This document shows, in pieces, positions 33,584 to 44,731 of a stretch of 64,000 bases of DNA; the first letter of the stretch is position 1, and the number at the start of each line of letters is the position of its first letter. The notes below the pieces were generated by a model, which saw nothing but the letters and a program-made list of their open reading frames with translations, did not search any database and had not been told where the DNA came from. A program made the position numbers and the translations under genes. This stretch comes from Cloacibacterium normanense (GTDB lineage: Bacteria; Bacteroidota; Bacteroidia; Flavobacteriales; Weeksellaceae): NCBI RefSeq assembly GCF_003860565.1, contig NZ_CP034157.1:1798001-1862000 (forward strand). Reading direction: 5' to 3'.

Positions 33584-34897
33584 TTATGATATTTCTACTT
33601 TTTTAGAATGTATTCTATAATAATAAATAGTAAATGATAATGTAATCACTGAAATCAATAAAATGGCTATTACCATAGAATAAGCCCCGCTAAATATGGT
33701 GTAATTTACTAATAATATAAACAATATTAAAATAGTAATTTCTCTAAAAAGTCTTATTAAAAACATTTGCCAATTCAGAGATTTAGATAAGTACGCTTGC
33801 TCAAAAACATTATTTACACTAGAAAAAATGGTATTAAAAACAGAAATTGTAAGAATTACACTTAATCCAGAAAAACTTTTACCATAAAAATTTGAGATAA
33901 AATCTCCAAATAAGAAGACTCCTAAAGATAAACAAGAAGTAACTATAACATTGATTAAAATTGTAATATTTAAAATTCTATTGTGAGAATACGCATCATC
34001 ATTATAATAAGAAAAATATGAAAGAATTACATTTCTTAGAATGCCTGGAATAAATAAGATAGCGGAATTCCATTGAATAGCGGCGTTATAAATTCCTAGT
34101 TCACTATGGCCTGAGAACTTAATTAATAAAACTGTCATAATAAATCCGCTTAAAGATCGGATAATGTCTTGTAATGCAACTGGAGTAGAATATGATACTA
34201 TATTTTTTAGTATTGATTTATCACTACTGATCTCTAATTTTATGTGACTTGTTGTATTGTAGACTAATAAATAGTTTAATAAAGCATTAATTAGTTGCGT
34301 AATGATTAAGGCATAGATTGCGCCTAAAAAATTAAGATAATACACCAATACTATTGTGGAGATAAAAGAAACAAAGCCAATTATAATATTAATTTTTGCT
34401 AAATCTCTAAATTTTCTAAAACCAGAAATGATGCCTATTTGTGTAGAAGTAAGTGAATTAATTATAATTAGAATAGAGAGTAATTTAACTGTATTTTCTA
34501 AATGGGGCACTTCTAGCACATTGTCTGCAAAATATTTTGAAAAAATAAATATGATGAATGCCACCGCCACACTGAAAATTAAAGTAATCCTATTGGCATA
34601 TTTAATAAACCATCTGAGTTTATGTGCATGTTCACTATTTTTGGTATAATCTGCCACAAATTTTGTTGCCGTAAAACCTAGCCCAAAATTAGAAATTACA
34701 CTCATAAAGAGTACCATATTTTTAATGGCACTGTATTCTCCATAAATATCTTTTCCTAATTGTCTCGCCACATAAATACCAGCTACCAGCCCTAAACCTC
34801 TCCCAACAAGATTACCTACAATAGACCAGAAAGAATCATTGATAAGTTTACTATTTAGCAGTCTATTTTTAAACTGGTCTACTAATTTCATTTTCAA
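33584..34897 (-). CDS. Wzx-like polysaccharide flippase (second copy)
   Basis: The 437-residue, about 12-TM protein begins FWSIVGNLVGRGLGLVAGIY and has NFGLGFTATKFVADY and SGHSELGIYNAAIQWNSAILF, patterns of the polysaccharide_synt/Wzx family. It is more like PST-type exporters than the flippase at 28950. It follows the TviB-like dehydrogenase by 13 bp. Confidence 0.84.
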   Translation of the reverse strand: MKMKLVDQFKNRLLNSKLINDSFWSIVGNLVGRGLGLVAGIYVARQLGKDIYGEYSAIKNMVLFMSVISNFGLGFTATKFVADYTKNSEHAHKLRWFIKYANRITLIFSVAVAFIIFIFSKYFADNVLEVPHLENTVKLLSILIIINSLTSTQIGIISGFRKFRDLAKINIIIGFVSFISTIVLVYYLNFLGAIYALIITQLINALLNYLLVYNTTSHIKLEISSDKSILKNIVSYSTPVALQDIIRSLSGFIMTVLLIKFSGHSELGIYNAAIQWNSAILFIPGILRNVILSYFSYYNDDAYSHNRILNITILINVIVTSCLSLGVFLFGDFISNFYGKSFSGLSVILTISVFNTIFSSVNNVFEQAYLSKSLNWQMFLIRLFREITILILFILLVNYTIFSGAYSMVIAILLISVITLSFTIYYYRIHSKKVEIS

Positions 34898-34910
34898 AAG
34901 ATAAATTTTA

Positions 34911-36194
34911 CTATAAAGAGTTATCTGCTATACCTTTTAAAACACCTTTTACATCGTACAATATAGCATTTTCTTTTCTAAGAAACGAAAAATCCATATC
35001 CAAAAATTCTTTATGTGCTACTCCTAATACAATAGCATCAAATTTAGCATTAGGCTCTTCATTAGTACTCCATATGCTATACTCGTGATATACTTCTTCA
35101 GGATTTGCCCACGGATCAAAAGTCGTCACTTTTACCCCAAAATCTTCTAATGCTTTGATTACGTCTACGATTTTGGTATTTCTTACATCTGGACAGTTTT
35201 CTTTAAAAGTGATTCCTAGCATTAAGATTTCGGCACCATTCACATTGATGTCTTTCTTAATCATGGTTTTGATGACTTGTTCTGCTACATATTGCCCCAT
35301 AGAATCATTCAGTCTTCTTCCTGCCAAAATAATTTCTGGGTGGTAACCAAATTCTTGTGCTTTTTGTGCCAAATAATAAGGGTCTACTCCGATGCAGTGT
35401 CCGCCAACCAAACCTGGTTTAAAAGGCAAGAAATTCCATTTGGTTCCTGCAGCTTTTAACACTTCATGGGTATCAATATTCATGAGATTGAATATTTTAG
35501 CCAATTCATTTACAAAAGCGATATTGATGTCTCTTTGAGAATTTTCAATGACTTTAGCTGCTTCTGCCACCTTGATGGTAGGTGCTAAATGGGTTCCTGC
35601 TGTAATCACAGATTTATATAAATTATCTACAATTTTTCCAATTTCTGGGGTAGAACCTGAGGTTACTTTCAGAATTTTTTCTACGGTATGTTCTTTGTCT
35701 CCCGGATTGATTCTTTCTGGAGAATATCCAGCAAAGAAATCTACGTTAAAGGTAAGTCCAGACACTTTTTCAAGCACTGGAATACACTCTTCTTCGGTTA
35801 CACCAGGATATACGGTAGATTCGTAAATGACAATATCTCCTTTTTTCAGAACTTTCCCAACGGTTTTGCTGGACTTATATAGAGGTGTTAAAACTGGTCT
35901 ATTGTTTTTATCGACAGGAGTAGGAACGGTAATGATATAGATATTCGAATCTGCAATATCTTCTATTTGGTCTGAACAAAAAAGCCCAGTTTTATCTTTA
36001 GAAGGATTTTCATTTAATAACACGGATTGTAATAAATGGTCTTCTACTTCTAAAGTAGCATCTTTTCCTGATTTGAGTTCCTGTACTCTTGAAGTATTGA
36101 TATCAAAACCTACGACTGGATATTTTGTAGCAAATAATCTAGCCAAAGGCAACCCTACATATCCTAAACCAATAATTGTAATCTTATGACTCAT
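34911..36194 (-). CDS. tviB: UDP-N-acetyl-hexosamine 6-dehydrogenase (TviB/WbpA-like)
   Basis: The 427-residue UDP-sugar dehydrogenase oxidises the C6 of UDP-GlcNAc (or related) to the uronic acid with two NAD. Visible motifs are the N-terminal Rossmann [69 protein letters not shown], and the catalytic Cys in [17 protein letters not shown] second Rossmann region is [25 protein letters not shown] and CPDVRN match the TviB/WbpO subgroup. It is 4 bp from the TviC-like epimerase, and together they would give UDP-GalNAcA. Confidence 0.9.
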   Translation of the reverse strand: MSHKITIIGLGYVGLPLARLFATKYPVVGFDINTSRVQELKSGKDATLEVEDHLLQSVLLNENPSKDKTGLFCSDQIEDIADSNIYIITVPTPVDKNNRPVLTPLYKSSKTVGKVLKKGDIVIYESTVYPGVTEEECIPVLEKVSGLTFNVDFFAGYSPERINPGDKEHTVEKILKVTSGSTPEIGKIVDNLYKSVITAGTHLAPTIKVAEAAKVIENSQRDINIAFVNELAKIFNLMNIDTHEVLKAAGTKWNFLPFKPGLVGGHCIGVDPYYLAQKAQEFGYHPEIILAGRRLNDSMGQYVAEQVIKTMIKKDINVNGAEILMLGITFKENCPDVRNTKIVDVIKALEDFGVKVTTFDPWANPEEVYHEYSIWSTNEEPNAKFDAIVLGVAHKEFLDMDFSFLRKENAILYDVKGVLKGIADNSL

Positions 36195-36198
36195 TTTA

Positions 36199-37200
36199 TT
36201 ACTGTTTTAGATTTTCCCAATACCATTTCACTGCTTCTCTAAGCCCTTCTTTCATGGAAAATTTCGGATTATAATTTAAAAGTGTTTTTGCTTTTTCTAT
36301 ACTGGCTAGAGAATGGGGAACATCTCCTTTTCTGTAATCACCATATAGCACTTCAACATTTGCAATTTCCGCATCAAATTCAGAAAGGTATTCTTTCAGG
36401 TATTTCACCAAATCATTTAAGGTTGTTCTTTCTCCAAAAGCGGTATTGTATACTTGATTGAGTGCTTCTTCATTTTCTACGGTTAATGCCAAGAGATTCA
36501 TTAGAATGACATTATCTATATACGTAAAATCTCTAGAATATTCACCGCCTCCATTAATCACTGGTGATTCATGACTCATGAATTGCATGACAAATTTGGG
36601 GATTACCGCAGCATAGGCGCCATTTGGATTTTGCTTTCTTCCGAAGACATTAAAATATCTTAAACCGATAGTATCAAAATCATAGGTTTTCTTAAAAACA
36701 TCTGCATATAACTCATTTACATATTTGGTTATTGCATAAGGCGAAAGTGGTTTTCCTATTCTTTCTTCTATTTTAGGTAAAGCTTCAGAATCTCCGTAAG
36801 TAGAAGAACTCGCCGCATAGATGAGTCTTTTTACGCCTGCATCTCTAGCAGCCACTAACATATTTAAGAAACCACCTACATTGACTTCATTACTAGTAAT
36901 GGGGTCATTAATAGAACGAGGAACCGAACCCAGCGCTGCTTCATGCAAGACAAAATCTTGATTTTCGCAGGCTTTTTTACAAGTTTCTAAATTTCTTATA
37001 TCTCCTTCGATGAGTATGAAATTGGGATTCTGAAGACTGGTTTCCAGATTTTCTCTTCTTCCTGTAGAAAAATTATCTAGACAAGTGACTATTGCTCCTA
37101 AATCTAACAGGGTCTCACAAAGATTAGACCCGATAAAACCGGCTCCTCCTGTGACTAGAATTTTCTTTTTATTGAGTTGAATAAAATTAATGTTTTGCAT
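36199..37200 (-). CDS. tviC: UDP-HexNAc(A) 4-epimerase (TviC/WbpP-like SDR)
   Basis: The 333-residue extended SDR has [47 protein letters not shown], the SSSTYG / YAITKYVNE active site, and [23 protein letters not shown]. These signatures match WbpP/TviC enzymes that act on N-acetylated UDP-sugars. With the TviB-like enzyme next to it the product is likely UDP-GalNAcA. A few residues at the N terminus precede the Rossmann motif, as in TviC. It lies 3 bp after the Wzc-like gene. Confidence 0.9.
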   Translation of the reverse strand: MQNINFIQLNKKKILVTGGAGFIGSNLCETLLDLGAIVTCLDNFSTGRRENLETSLQNPNFILIEGDIRNLETCKKACENQDFVLHEAALGSVPRSINDPITSNEVNVGGFLNMLVAARDAGVKRLIYAASSSTYGDSEALPKIEERIGKPLSPYAITKYVNELYADVFKKTYDFDTIGLRYFNVFGRKQNPNGAYAAVIPKFVMQFMSHESPVINGGGEYSRDFTYIDNVILMNLLALTVENEEALNQVYNTAFGERTTLNDLVKYLKEYLSEFDAEIANVEVLYGDYRKGDVPHSLASIEKAKTLLNYNPKFSMKEGLREAVKWYWENLKQ

Positions 37201-37203
37201 TTT

Positions 37204-39570
37204 TTATTTAAAAAAATTAGAATACCATTTTACTTCACCTCCACTATGGTAACCATAACCATATTTGTTCCCGTATCCGAAATAATCATGTTCTACATCA
37301 TTTAAAACGAATCCTACGTTTTTGATTTTTTCTTCGTCTATAATCTTTCTCGCAAAATCTATTAAACCTTTTTCGGTATAATTTGATCTGGTTACGTACA
37401 GGGTAAGGTCTGCAGTATCAGTAATCAAAAATGTATCAGTTACCAATAATAATGGTGCTGTATCAATTACGATGTAGTGGTATTCTTCTTTTAAATCATT
37501 AACCAATTTTTGGAATCTTCCGTTATTGAGCAACTCTGTTGGGTTTGGCGGAATAGCTCCTGAGAATATGATTTCTAAATGTGGATTGATGTTTGATTTA
37601 TGGATGATATCTTTGTAATCATTAACCTCTTCACAAAGGTATTCTGTAAGCCCTTTTAGATTTTTTCTATCTTCACTGTATCTCTGTAACTGAGGGTTTC
37701 TAATATCAGAACCAATCAATATGGTTTTTTTGGTTTTACTTGCAAGCGTAAGCGCTAGATTTACCGCTACGAAAGTTTTACCTTCTCCTTTTACTGTAGA
37801 AGAAACCAGAATCACTGACCCTTTATCTGTTTTAGGCAATATGAACCTCATATTGGTAATGATAATTCTGAAAGATTCTGCAATAGCCGATCTGTCATTT
37901 GGTTTAATCAGTTCTTCTTCCCCTTTTGTTAATCTTGGGATTTCTCCAATGATATTTTTACCATTGGTCAATTTATCTAAATCGTGTTTAGTTTTGATTT
38001 TATTATTGAATAGTTCTAACAGATAGATAATGGTCATTGGTAATAAAAGACCTAGTACTAAACCTGTAAGATAGATAATCATTTTCTTAGGAGAAACAGG
38101 AGACTTGTTAGAATATGCATAATCTACAATTCTTGCTTTATTCCCATTTAAGGACAAAGAAATTGCGGTTTCTTCTCTTTTTTGGAGTAACAACAAGTAT
38201 AAGTTTTCTTTGATTTGCTGTTGTCTTTCTATTCCTCTAAAGAGTTTTTCTTGAGAAGGGATTTTAGAGATTCTGCCAATCACTTTGTTTTGTTCGCTTA
38301 CGTAGTTATTTCTAGCAATTTGCAATCCAGTTCTGGTTTTATTAAGATTCTGGATGATAGAATTTCTAAGATTATTGATTTGTTTGGTTACGTCTATTAC
38401 CACTGGGTTTTGAGCTGTACCATTTTCTAGTAAGCGATTTCTTTCTAAAACCAATTGATTATAAGCGCTAATATTGGTAATGGCTGTAGGATTATCTAGA
38501 CCTACATTTACTGGAAGCACTTGAGAGGTTCCTTGGGTTTGAATAAAAGAAAGCAATGAATTGGTAAGTTCTAATTGAGAGTCTAATTCAATTTGTCTTG
38601 CTCTGGCCTCTGCAGAAGTTTCTAAATTTATTTTAGCTTCTGTTTCGAGGTCTGTAATGTTATTGCTGGCTTTGAATTGTTCTTTTTGGTTTTCAACTTG
38701 ACCGAGTTCTTCACCGATTTTATTGATTCTATCATTGATAAAGTCTGCAGATTTTAAAGATTCTGCATTTTTATCTTTAATGGCTTCTTCGTTATATACC
38801 ATCACCAATCTATTGATGATGTCTTTGGCTTTTTCTATGTTCGAGTGATTGATGGCTAACTTAATAACATCTGCATCTTTGTTCACTAGACTTACATTAA
38901 GCTTTGATTGATACTCATCTGTTTTAACTTCTAGTTTTTTAATGTTCAGATGAAGCGTACTGTAATCTTTTGCTTCTATTTTTTTAGGTATAAAATTCTT
39001 GTTTTTAAGAATCATGATATGCGCAAAAGGAAGCGCGATGGTTTTATTAAAAGTACTTACAATGGCTGGCATTTTCTCGCTAGAGAGGGTAAGTTTGTCT
39101 CCTGATATTTTTAAAATTATAGGAGTGATTTCTTTAGCATCTTCGTTTTCTGATAATACTTTTACGATAATAGGTGAAGATTTACCATATAGTTCTATAT
39201 TCTGAAATTTACCTGGTAAAAGGATATCTGTTTCAAGGCCTAATTGTTTTACAACCTCTGTCATAATTTTTTTAGACTTGAAAATCTCCATTTCATTATC
39301 TACCCCGTTACTTCCTATTTTCCCGAGTCCCGAAATATCATTTAAGATTGCAAAATCTTGCACAGAAGAACTGCTTTTAGAATCTTTAATTAATACGGTA
39401 GACTCAATAGAATAAATTTTATTTTGAGTTTTTAAATATAAGTAAGCTCCTAGAATAGATAAAATGAGTCCTGCAACAAACCATGGCCATCTTCTGGTAT
39501 AAGGTTTAATGAGTTCTATTAAGTTAATTTCTTGTTCTTGGACTTGATTATTATGTACATCGTTGCTCAT
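37204..39570 (-). CDS. Wzc-like polysaccharide co-polymerase with BY-kinase domain
   Basis: The 788-residue inner-membrane protein sets chain length and assists export together with the Wza-like lipoprotein. It has a Wzz domain with a first TM ([20 protein letters not shown]), a long coiled-coil periplasmic region (residues about 240-440), a second TM near residue 500, and a cytoplasmic tyrosine kinase. Walker A is [16 protein letters not shown] around residue 590, Walker A' is [10 protein letters not shown], Walker B is YIVIDTAPL. The tail [15 protein letters not shown] is the autophosphorylated tyrosine cluster. It follows the Wza-like gene by 15 bp. Confidence 0.93.
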   Translation of the reverse strand: MSNDVHNNQVQEQEINLIELIKPYTRRWPWFVAGLILSILGAYLYLKTQNKIYSIESTVLIKDSKSSSSVQDFAILNDISGLGKIGSNGVDNEMEIFKSKKIMTEVVKQLGLETDILLPGKFQNIELYGKSSPIIVKVLSENEDAKEITPIILKISGDKLTLSSEKMPAIVSTFNKTIALPFAHIMILKNKNFIPKKIEAKDYSTLHLNIKKLEVKTDEYQSKLNVSLVNKDADVIKLAINHSNIEKAKDIINRLVMVYNEEAIKDKNAESLKSADFINDRINKIGEELGQVENQKEQFKASNNITDLETEAKINLETSAEARARQIELDSQLELTNSLLSFIQTQGTSQVLPVNVGLDNPTAITNISAYNQLVLERNRLLENGTAQNPVVIDVTKQINNLRNSIIQNLNKTRTGLQIARNNYVSEQNKVIGRISKIPSQEKLFRGIERQQQIKENLYLLLLQKREETAISLSLNGNKARIVDYAYSNKSPVSPKKMIIYLTGLVLGLLLPMTIIYLLELFNNKIKTKHDLDKLTNGKNIIGEIPRLTKGEEELIKPNDRSAIAESFRIIITNMRFILPKTDKGSVILVSSTVKGEGKTFVAVNLALTLASKTKKTILIGSDIRNPQLQRYSEDRKNLKGLTEYLCEEVNDYKDIIHKSNINPHLEIIFSGAIPPNPTELLNNGRFQKLVNDLKEEYHYIVIDTAPLLLVTDTFLITDTADLTLYVTRSNYTEKGLIDFARKIIDEEKIKNVGFVLNDVEHDYFGYGNKYGYGYHSGGEVKWYSNFFK

Positions 39571-39585
39571 ATGGAAATTCGTTTT

Positions 39586-40389
39586 TTATCTTCTAAAAAT
39601 TAATGTAAGTAGTCCTAAAATTACAGAAGCTACAGAAATATAAATACCGGCATTAGGGTCTAATCTTGCTTGTTTTTGTTTGGTTTCATTAGGACTTACT
39701 ACAATTACGTCTCCTTGCTGAAGGTTATAGTAAGGAGAATTGATAAAGTTAGAATCTGTAAGATTAATTCTACCTTTTGTAATTTCGCCATTGATGTTTC
39801 TTACGACTAAAACATTCTCTCTTTTTCCATATATCGTAAGATCTCCTGCTAAACCTAATGCATCTAAAACTGTAGTTTTACCATCTGGAATAATGTAATG
39901 TCCTGCTCTGTTTACTTCACCTAATACAGTAATTTTATAATTAGTAAGTCTTATAGTTATTATAGGATTGATAATGTATTTAGAAAGTTTAGCTTTTAGG
40001 TCTTCTTTTAATTGGTCTATGGTTAATCCTGCAGCTTTTACATCTCCAATAACATTGAGTGTAATATTTCCATTAGAATCAACTAAGTAAGTAGGTCCTT
40101 CTGCCACCACTTGATTATTCATGGGTGCATTGTTAGAGCCCATTGTATATTGGTTAGTAGTTCTAGAAGAATAGTTTTGGTTAAAAGGTTTTACAACATC
40201 CATATCTTTGGCTGTCACTAGAATCATTAGCTCATCATTCACTTGAATAGAAGATTTAGCATTTTGGATAGAAGTTTGTACCGCTGTGTCTTCAATATTT
40301 TGTAGATAAGATGAAGTATCTGCTTTAGGCTTGCAAGAAAAAAGAGCAAGTACTGCAAAAATATTGAGTAATTTGATGTATTTTTTCAT
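39586..40389 (-). CDS. Wza-like outer-membrane polysaccharide export lipoprotein
   Basis: The 267-residue lipoprotein has a lipobox at ALFSC, giving a lipidated Cys near residue 19. It contains Poly_export/SLBB domains (VNDELMILVTAKDMD, YLVDSNGNITLNVIGDVKAAG, KITVLGEVNRAGHYIIPDGKTTVLDALGLAG, GDVIVVSPNET) and a C-terminal hydrophobic segment (ISVASVILGLLTLIFRR). It would form the export channel. A short C terminus compared with enteric Wza is normal in Bacteroidota. A TATATTTG promoter-like box lies 26 bp upstream, so wza-wzc may have their own transcript. Confidence 0.92.
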   Translation of the reverse strand: MKKYIKLLNIFAVLALFSCKPKADTSSYLQNIEDTAVQTSIQNAKSSIQVNDELMILVTAKDMDVVKPFNQNYSSRTTNQYTMGSNNAPMNNQVVAEGPTYLVDSNGNITLNVIGDVKAAGLTIDQLKEDLKAKLSKYIINPIITIRLTNYKITVLGEVNRAGHYIIPDGKTTVLDALGLAGDLTIYGKRENVLVVRNINGEITKGRINLTDSNFINSPYYNLQQGDVIVVSPNETKQKQARLDPNAGIYISVASVILGLLTLIFRR

Positions 40390-40414
40390 TTAAAAAATTT
40401 TGTTATTAGGATTG

Positions 40415-40422
40415 CAAATATA
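40415..40422 (-). promoter_or_regulatory. Possible internal promoter upstream of the Wza-like gene
   Basis: Minus-strand TATATTTG matches TAnnTTTG, 26 bp before the ATG and within a 42-bp gap after the PglF-like gene. No strong -33 element is visible. Confidence 0.45.
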
Positions 40423-40431
40423 CAATTTTGT

Positions 40432-42354
40432 TTATTTATCTAGTTTTTCGAAGACTGAATTATTGCTGATAAACTCTGGCACCATTTTTTTCAGGAGTTT
40501 CACTACTTCAATTTGGTCTCTTCTGAGTGCCGCTTTGGTAATCTTATTTGCCAGACATTCAATATCTTCGAACTCCATGTGTGGGTCCATAGAGACCATT
40601 ATTTTTTCGTGTGGTGTAGGAAGGTTTTTAGTATCATCACTTAACAATTCCTCATACAATTTTTCTCCCGGTCTCAGTCCTGTATATTTTAATTTGATAT
40701 CGATTTCTGGTTCAAAACCAGATAGTTTAATCATTTTGATGGCGAGGTCTTTAATTTTCACGGGTTCTCCCATATCGAACACAAAAATTTCACCTCCTTT
40801 CCCCATGGTTCCTGCTTGTAGCACTAATTCGCAAGCTTCTGGGATGGTCATAAAATACCTTACAATATCTGGGTGGGTAATGGTAACAGGACCTCCTTTT
40901 TCGATTTGCCTTTTAAAGTGCGGAATGACTGAGCCATTACTTCCTAAAACGTTTCCGAATCTGGTGGTAATGAACTTGGTGGTGTTTCCTGGCACGTCTT
41001 GTAATGCTTGTACTAATAATTCTGCACCTCTTTTAGAAGCTCCCATTACATTGGTAGGATTTACGGCTTTGTCCGTAGAAATCATTACAAATCTATTGAT
41101 TTTATATTTAGAAGAAAGGGTTGCTAAGTTTTTGGTTCCAAAAACATTAACCAGAATCGCTTCATGCGGATTGTTTTCTATGAGAGGCACATGTTTATAT
41201 GCTGCTGCATGATAAACCATCGAAAAATTATATTTCTGGAAGAGTGGTTCTAGCCTGTGCTTATTAGAGATATCACCTAAAACAAATCTAAAATTAATGT
41301 CTGGATACTTTTCTTCCATTTCCAATTGGATTTCATGAAGGGGAGTTTCCGCTTGGTCTAAAACCACAATAAGAGAGGGTTTAAATTGTGCGACCTGCCT
41401 TACGATTTCGCTCCCAATAGAACCTGCTCCACCAGTAACTAAAACTGCTTTTTCGAAATGACGTTTCATCACTTCTTCATTTTGGATAGAAATCGGTTCT
41501 CTGTCTAATAAATCTTCAATTTGAAGATTTCTTATGCTGGCTTCAATTTTTTTATTGCTGAATTCTTCTACCATAGGTGCTTGAAGAATTTCTAGGTCTT
41601 TATCAAGCAAAATATTCACCCATTCTTCAAGTTCTTCCTTGGTTAATCTTTCTTTCAATAACAAAACCCCTTCTAGACCAAGTTGTTCTTTAGTTTTATT
41701 AAGAAATTTATCTTGAGTTAAGATTTTAAGCCCTAAAATTTTAGCATATTTAGAGTCATTTCTTTTGGTTAAGAAACCCGTCAATTCGTATGGTAAATTG
41801 TCATTATCTAAAATAGCACCTGCTATTGCCACTGAATGGTCTGAAATCCCCAAGACCATAATTCTTTTTTTCTGGGTGCTAGCTTTTACATGCTTAACAA
41901 AATAGAAGGATTGTTTAACTGCTAATCTAAAAACCAATAATGCAGTAAATGATATGACGAAGTACAATAATAAAAGAGGCGTATAAAATAATTTGATTTT
42001 GGTTAACCAAAAAGTAGAATATTTGAGTACTAAAAGAAATACAACGGTAATAAAAGAAGACCAAAATATTTTTTGAATATCAATAAAAGTAGAATGTCTT
42101 ATAATGCCCGCAAAGGTTTTAAAGACATACATGAATATGATGTTGGTGCCAATGATGACAATATATTTCCATTCTATGGGTAAATATTTTGGAAGAATGG
42201 TGATTTTATTTAATATAAAAAAAGCGGTACCTAATGAAACAAATAAAATACAGACATCAATTAAAAACACCATCCAACGTGGAAGGTATCTTAGACTAGA
42301 GATTCTGAGGTAATTGTCCCCACTGGTCATTTTGTTTTTAGAATTGCTCGGCAT
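40432..42354 (-). CDS. PglF/WbpM-like membrane UDP-GlcNAc 4,6-dehydratase
   Basis: The 640-residue protein has four N-terminal TM helices, a CoA-binding-like Rossmann domain (residues about 150-270) and a C-terminal SDR domain. The SDR shows VLVTGGAGSIGSEIVRQ near residue 293, VYHAAAYKHVPLIENN, STDKAVNPTNVMGASKR, TTRFGNVLGSNGSVIP, ITHPDIVRYFMT, and LKYTGLRPGEKLYEELL. It converts UDP-GlcNAc to the 4-keto-6-deoxy intermediate. The adjacent aminotransferase and acetyltransferase suggest UDP-diNAcBac as the end product. Confidence 0.92.
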   Translation of the reverse strand: MPSNSKNKMTSGDNYLRISSLRYLPRWMVFLIDVCILFVSLGTAFFILNKITILPKYLPIEWKYIVIIGTNIIFMYVFKTFAGIIRHSTFIDIQKIFWSSFITVVFLLVLKYSTFWLTKIKLFYTPLLLLYFVISFTALLVFRLAVKQSFYFVKHVKASTQKKRIMVLGISDHSVAIAGAILDNDNLPYELTGFLTKRNDSKYAKILGLKILTQDKFLNKTKEQLGLEGVLLLKERLTKEELEEWVNILLDKDLEILQAPMVEEFSNKKIEASIRNLQIEDLLDREPISIQNEEVMKRHFEKAVLVTGGAGSIGSEIVRQVAQFKPSLIVVLDQAETPLHEIQLEMEEKYPDINFRFVLGDISNKHRLEPLFQKYNFSMVYHAAAYKHVPLIENNPHEAILVNVFGTKNLATLSSKYKINRFVMISTDKAVNPTNVMGASKRGAELLVQALQDVPGNTTKFITTRFGNVLGSNGSVIPHFKRQIEKGGPVTITHPDIVRYFMTIPEACELVLQAGTMGKGGEIFVFDMGEPVKIKDLAIKMIKLSGFEPEIDIKLKYTGLRPGEKLYEELLSDDTKNLPTPHEKIMVSMDPHMEFEDIECLANKITKAALRRDQIEVVKLLKKMVPEFISNNSVFEKLDK

Positions 42355-42368
42355 GATTAAAAATAGAT

Positions 42369-43511
42369 TTATCCTAACAAATTTTTTATTACCTTATTAA
42401 TTCTTTTTTTATCGTCGTCTGTAAGATTAGAGCCAGAAGGCAGGCACAATCCATTATTGAACAGCGTCTCAGCAATATTTGATCCAAAATACATTTTATT
42501 GTCAAAAAGTGGTTGCAGATGCATAGGTTTCCAGAGCGGTCTAGTCTCTATATTCTCTTCTGCAAAGGCCAATCTCCAGAACTCTCTATCTTTATTTCCA
42601 GTTTTTTCAGGGTGTATAATGATCGCATTGAGCCAATGATTGGATTGATAATCTTCGGATGGTTCGGTAAATAGTTCTACTCCTTCCTGATTTTTGAAAA
42701 TATTTTTATAAAACTCGTGATTAGCTCTTCTCTCAGCTACCCTTTGGTCTATCACTTCCATCTGACCTCGCCCTATTCCTGCGCAAATATTACTTAATCT
42801 ATAGTTGTATCCTACAATAGAATGCTGATAATGTGGCGCATCATCTTTGGCTTGAGTAGAAAGAAAAACTGCTTTTTGTTTATAAATTTCTTCCTTGAGC
42901 ACTAATGCACCTCCTCCAGAAGTGGTAATGATTTTATTTCCATTAAAACTCAAGACAGAAATATCTCCAAATGTTCCACATTTTTGACCTTTATAAGTGC
43001 TTCCTAATGCTTCTGCACTGTCTTCGATGATAGGAATATTATATTTTTCTGAAATGGCTTTTATTTCTTCTACTTTATACGGCATTCCGTAAAGGCAAAC
43101 CGTAATAATGGCTTTTGGTTTTTTGCCTTTTTCAATGCAAACCTTAATGGCCTCTTCTACTGCAATAGGGCAAAGATTCCAAGTATCTTTTTCACTGTCT
43201 ACAAAAACAGGAATTCCTCCTAAATAGATGATAGGATTAGCTGAAGCGGCAAAAGTAAGGGATTGACAAATGACAAAATCATCTTTTTCTACGCCTAACA
43301 TGGCTAGTGCAAGATGCAGAGCGGCAGTACCTGTAGAGACTACTGCTACATGAGATTCTTGTCCTAGATAATTTTCTAAGTCTTTTTCGAAGCCGTCTAC
43401 ATTTGGTCCTAAAGGAGCAATCCAATTCCCATCAAAAGCTTCTTGAATATATTTCATTTCATTCCCGCTCATGTGCGGAGAAGAAAGCCAAATTTTTGAT
43501 TTATTGTTCAC
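42369..43511 (-). CDS. DegT/DnrJ/EryC1 aminotransferase (PglE-like)
   Basis: The 380-residue PLP enzyme transfers an amino group to a UDP-4-keto-6-deoxysugar. The PLP contacts are visible in TGTAALHLALAMLGV, in IIEDSAEALGSTYKG with Asp164, and in the lysine motif SFNGNKIITTSGGG with Lys193. The substrate-binding loop GYNYRLSNICAGIG follows. It lies between the PglF-like dehydratase and the PglD-like acetyltransferase (11-bp overlap), matching the pgl gene logic for bacillosamine synthesis. Confidence 0.9.
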   Translation of the reverse strand: MNNKSKIWLSSPHMSGNEMKYIQEAFDGNWIAPLGPNVDGFEKDLENYLGQESHVAVVSTGTAALHLALAMLGVEKDDFVICQSLTFAASANPIIYLGGIPVFVDSEKDTWNLCPIAVEEAIKVCIEKGKKPKAIITVCLYGMPYKVEEIKAISEKYNIPIIEDSAEALGSTYKGQKCGTFGDISVLSFNGNKIITTSGGGALVLKEEIYKQKAVFLSTQAKDDAPHYQHSIVGYNYRLSNICAGIGRGQMEVIDQRVAERRANHEFYKNIFKNQEGVELFTEPSEDYQSNHWLNAIIIHPEKTGNKDREFWRLAFAEENIETRPLWKPMHLQPLFDNKMYFGSNIAETLFNNGLCLPSGSNLTDDDKKRINKVIKNLLG

Positions 43512-44124
43512 TTAATTCACTCAATTTAATAATTTTACCCGGGTTTCCTACCACTGTAGCTCCAGCTGGAACATCTTTTATGATCACAGCCCCAGCTCCT
43601 ACTATAGCATCTTCTCCTACAGTAACGCCTGGAATAATTCTCGCCCCAATTCCTATTTGAGCTCTTTTTTTTATGGTAATATTTCCCGCCAAAGTTACTG
43701 TGGGAGAAATATGTACAAAATCTTCTATAATACAATCATGCTCTATCACAGATGCTGTATTGATAATGCAATGGTTTCCTATCTTCACTTCTGCATTTAC
43801 ACAAACTTGTGGCATCACTACTGTTCCATCTCCTAATTCTGAGAATCTAGAAACAAAAGCACTTCTGTGAATCAAGGTTTCGAAGACACAAATTCCAGAG
43901 AGTTTATTTACAATTTTTTCTCTAGCATTGGCATCTCCTACGGCTACAATTACTTTGTGTTTTTTGAGCAATTCTTCTGTAGGTTTGTAAATTTCGAGAT
44001 GGTGGAAAAAATCTGCAGGAGGATTGTCATCTACCAGATATTCTAATAACATATCATTAGATAAAATGATATCGTAAATCACTTTTGCATGACCACCTGC
44101 ACCGTATAAAACTAGACTATTCAT
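43501..44124 (-). CDS. PglD-like sugar N-acetyltransferase (NeuD family)
   Basis: The 207-residue protein has an N-terminal Rossmann-like UDP-sugar binding domain (LVLYGAGGHAKVIYDII) and a C-terminal left-handed parallel beta-helix of hexapeptide repeats (LGDGTVVMPQVCVNAEVKIG in part, then IIEDFVHISPTVTLAGN, AQIGIGARIIPGVTVGEDAI). The catalytic His in VIEHDC is present. It would acetylate the 4-amino group made by the PglE-like enzyme. It overlaps the sugar transferase gene by 8 bp. Confidence 0.9.
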   Translation of the reverse strand: MNSLVLYGAGGHAKVIYDIILSNDMLLEYLVDDNPPADFFHHLEIYKPTEELLKKHKVIVAVGDANAREKIVNKLSGICVFETLIHRSAFVSRFSELGDGTVVMPQVCVNAEVKIGNHCIINTASVIEHDCIIEDFVHISPTVTLAGNITIKKRAQIGIGARIIPGVTVGEDAIVGAGAVIIKDVPAGATVVGNPGKIIKLSELSEQ

Positions 44125-44722
44125 TTCCTTTAAAAGCGATATTGGTAGCTTCTCCTTCTCGATTTACCCCTTCTAATTTGAGCACTTTTTTCAAAGTTAA
44201 GAACATTATTTGTAAATCTAACAAAAAACTCAAATTTTCTACATACCAAACATCAAACTCAAATTTTTTATCCCATTCAACAGCGTTTCTTCCATTGATT
44301 TGTGCCCAACCTGTAATTCCTGGTTTCACATTGTGCCTTTTTTTTTGAACCTCATTATAAAGAGGGAGGTATTCTGGCAATAGAGGTCTTGGACCAATAA
44401 GGCTCATGTCACCTAATAAAACGTTTAGTAATTGTGGAATTTCGTCCATAGAAGTTTTTCTTACGAATCTCCCCAAAAAAGTAAGTCTTTGGGCATCAGG
44501 TAGAAGTATGCCATGAATATCTTTTTTATTGTTCATGGTTCTGAACTTAATGATTTTAAATAATTTTTCGTTTTTACCAGGGCGGTTTTGTAAGAAAAAC
44601 ACATGACCTCTGTTGCTAATTAACAAAGCAATAAAAATGATAATAAATATAGGGCTAGATAACAAAATCCCTATTACTGATAAAACAAAGTCTAAAAGAG
44701 GTTTGACAAAATTCACATACAT
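44117..44722 (-). CDS. PglC-like monotopic phosphoglycosyl transferase (initiating sugar transferase)
   Basis: I place the start at the ATG at 44722 (MYVNFVKPLLDF); an in-frame TTG 12 bp upstream would overlap the promoter box. The roughly 200-residue protein has a re-entrant membrane helix (FVLSVIGILLSSPIFIIIFI), the catalytic stretch FFLQNRPGKNEKLFKIIKFR, FVRKTSMDEIPQLLNVLLGD with the Asp-Glu dyad, MSLIGPRPLLPEYL and KPGITGWAQINGRN. It puts the first sugar phosphate, probably diNAcBac, on undecaprenyl phosphate. It heads the long minus-strand locus. Confidence 0.92.
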   Translation of the reverse strand: MYVNFVKPLLDFVLSVIGILLSSPIFIIIFIALLISNRGHVFFLQNRPGKNEKLFKIIKFRTMNNKKDIHGILLPDAQRLTFLGRFVRKTSMDEIPQLLNVLLGDMSLIGPRPLLPEYLPLYNEVQKKRHNVKPGITGWAQINGRNAVEWDKKFEFDVWYVENLSFLLDLQIMFLTLKKVLKLEGVNREGEATNIAFKGNE

Positions 44723-44731
44723 AACAACCCA

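Noticed and set aside
40400-41212. 270-codon plus-strand frame opposite the PglF-like gene
   Set aside because: It is a mirror frame of a strongly conserved SDR gene, with no signature of its own.
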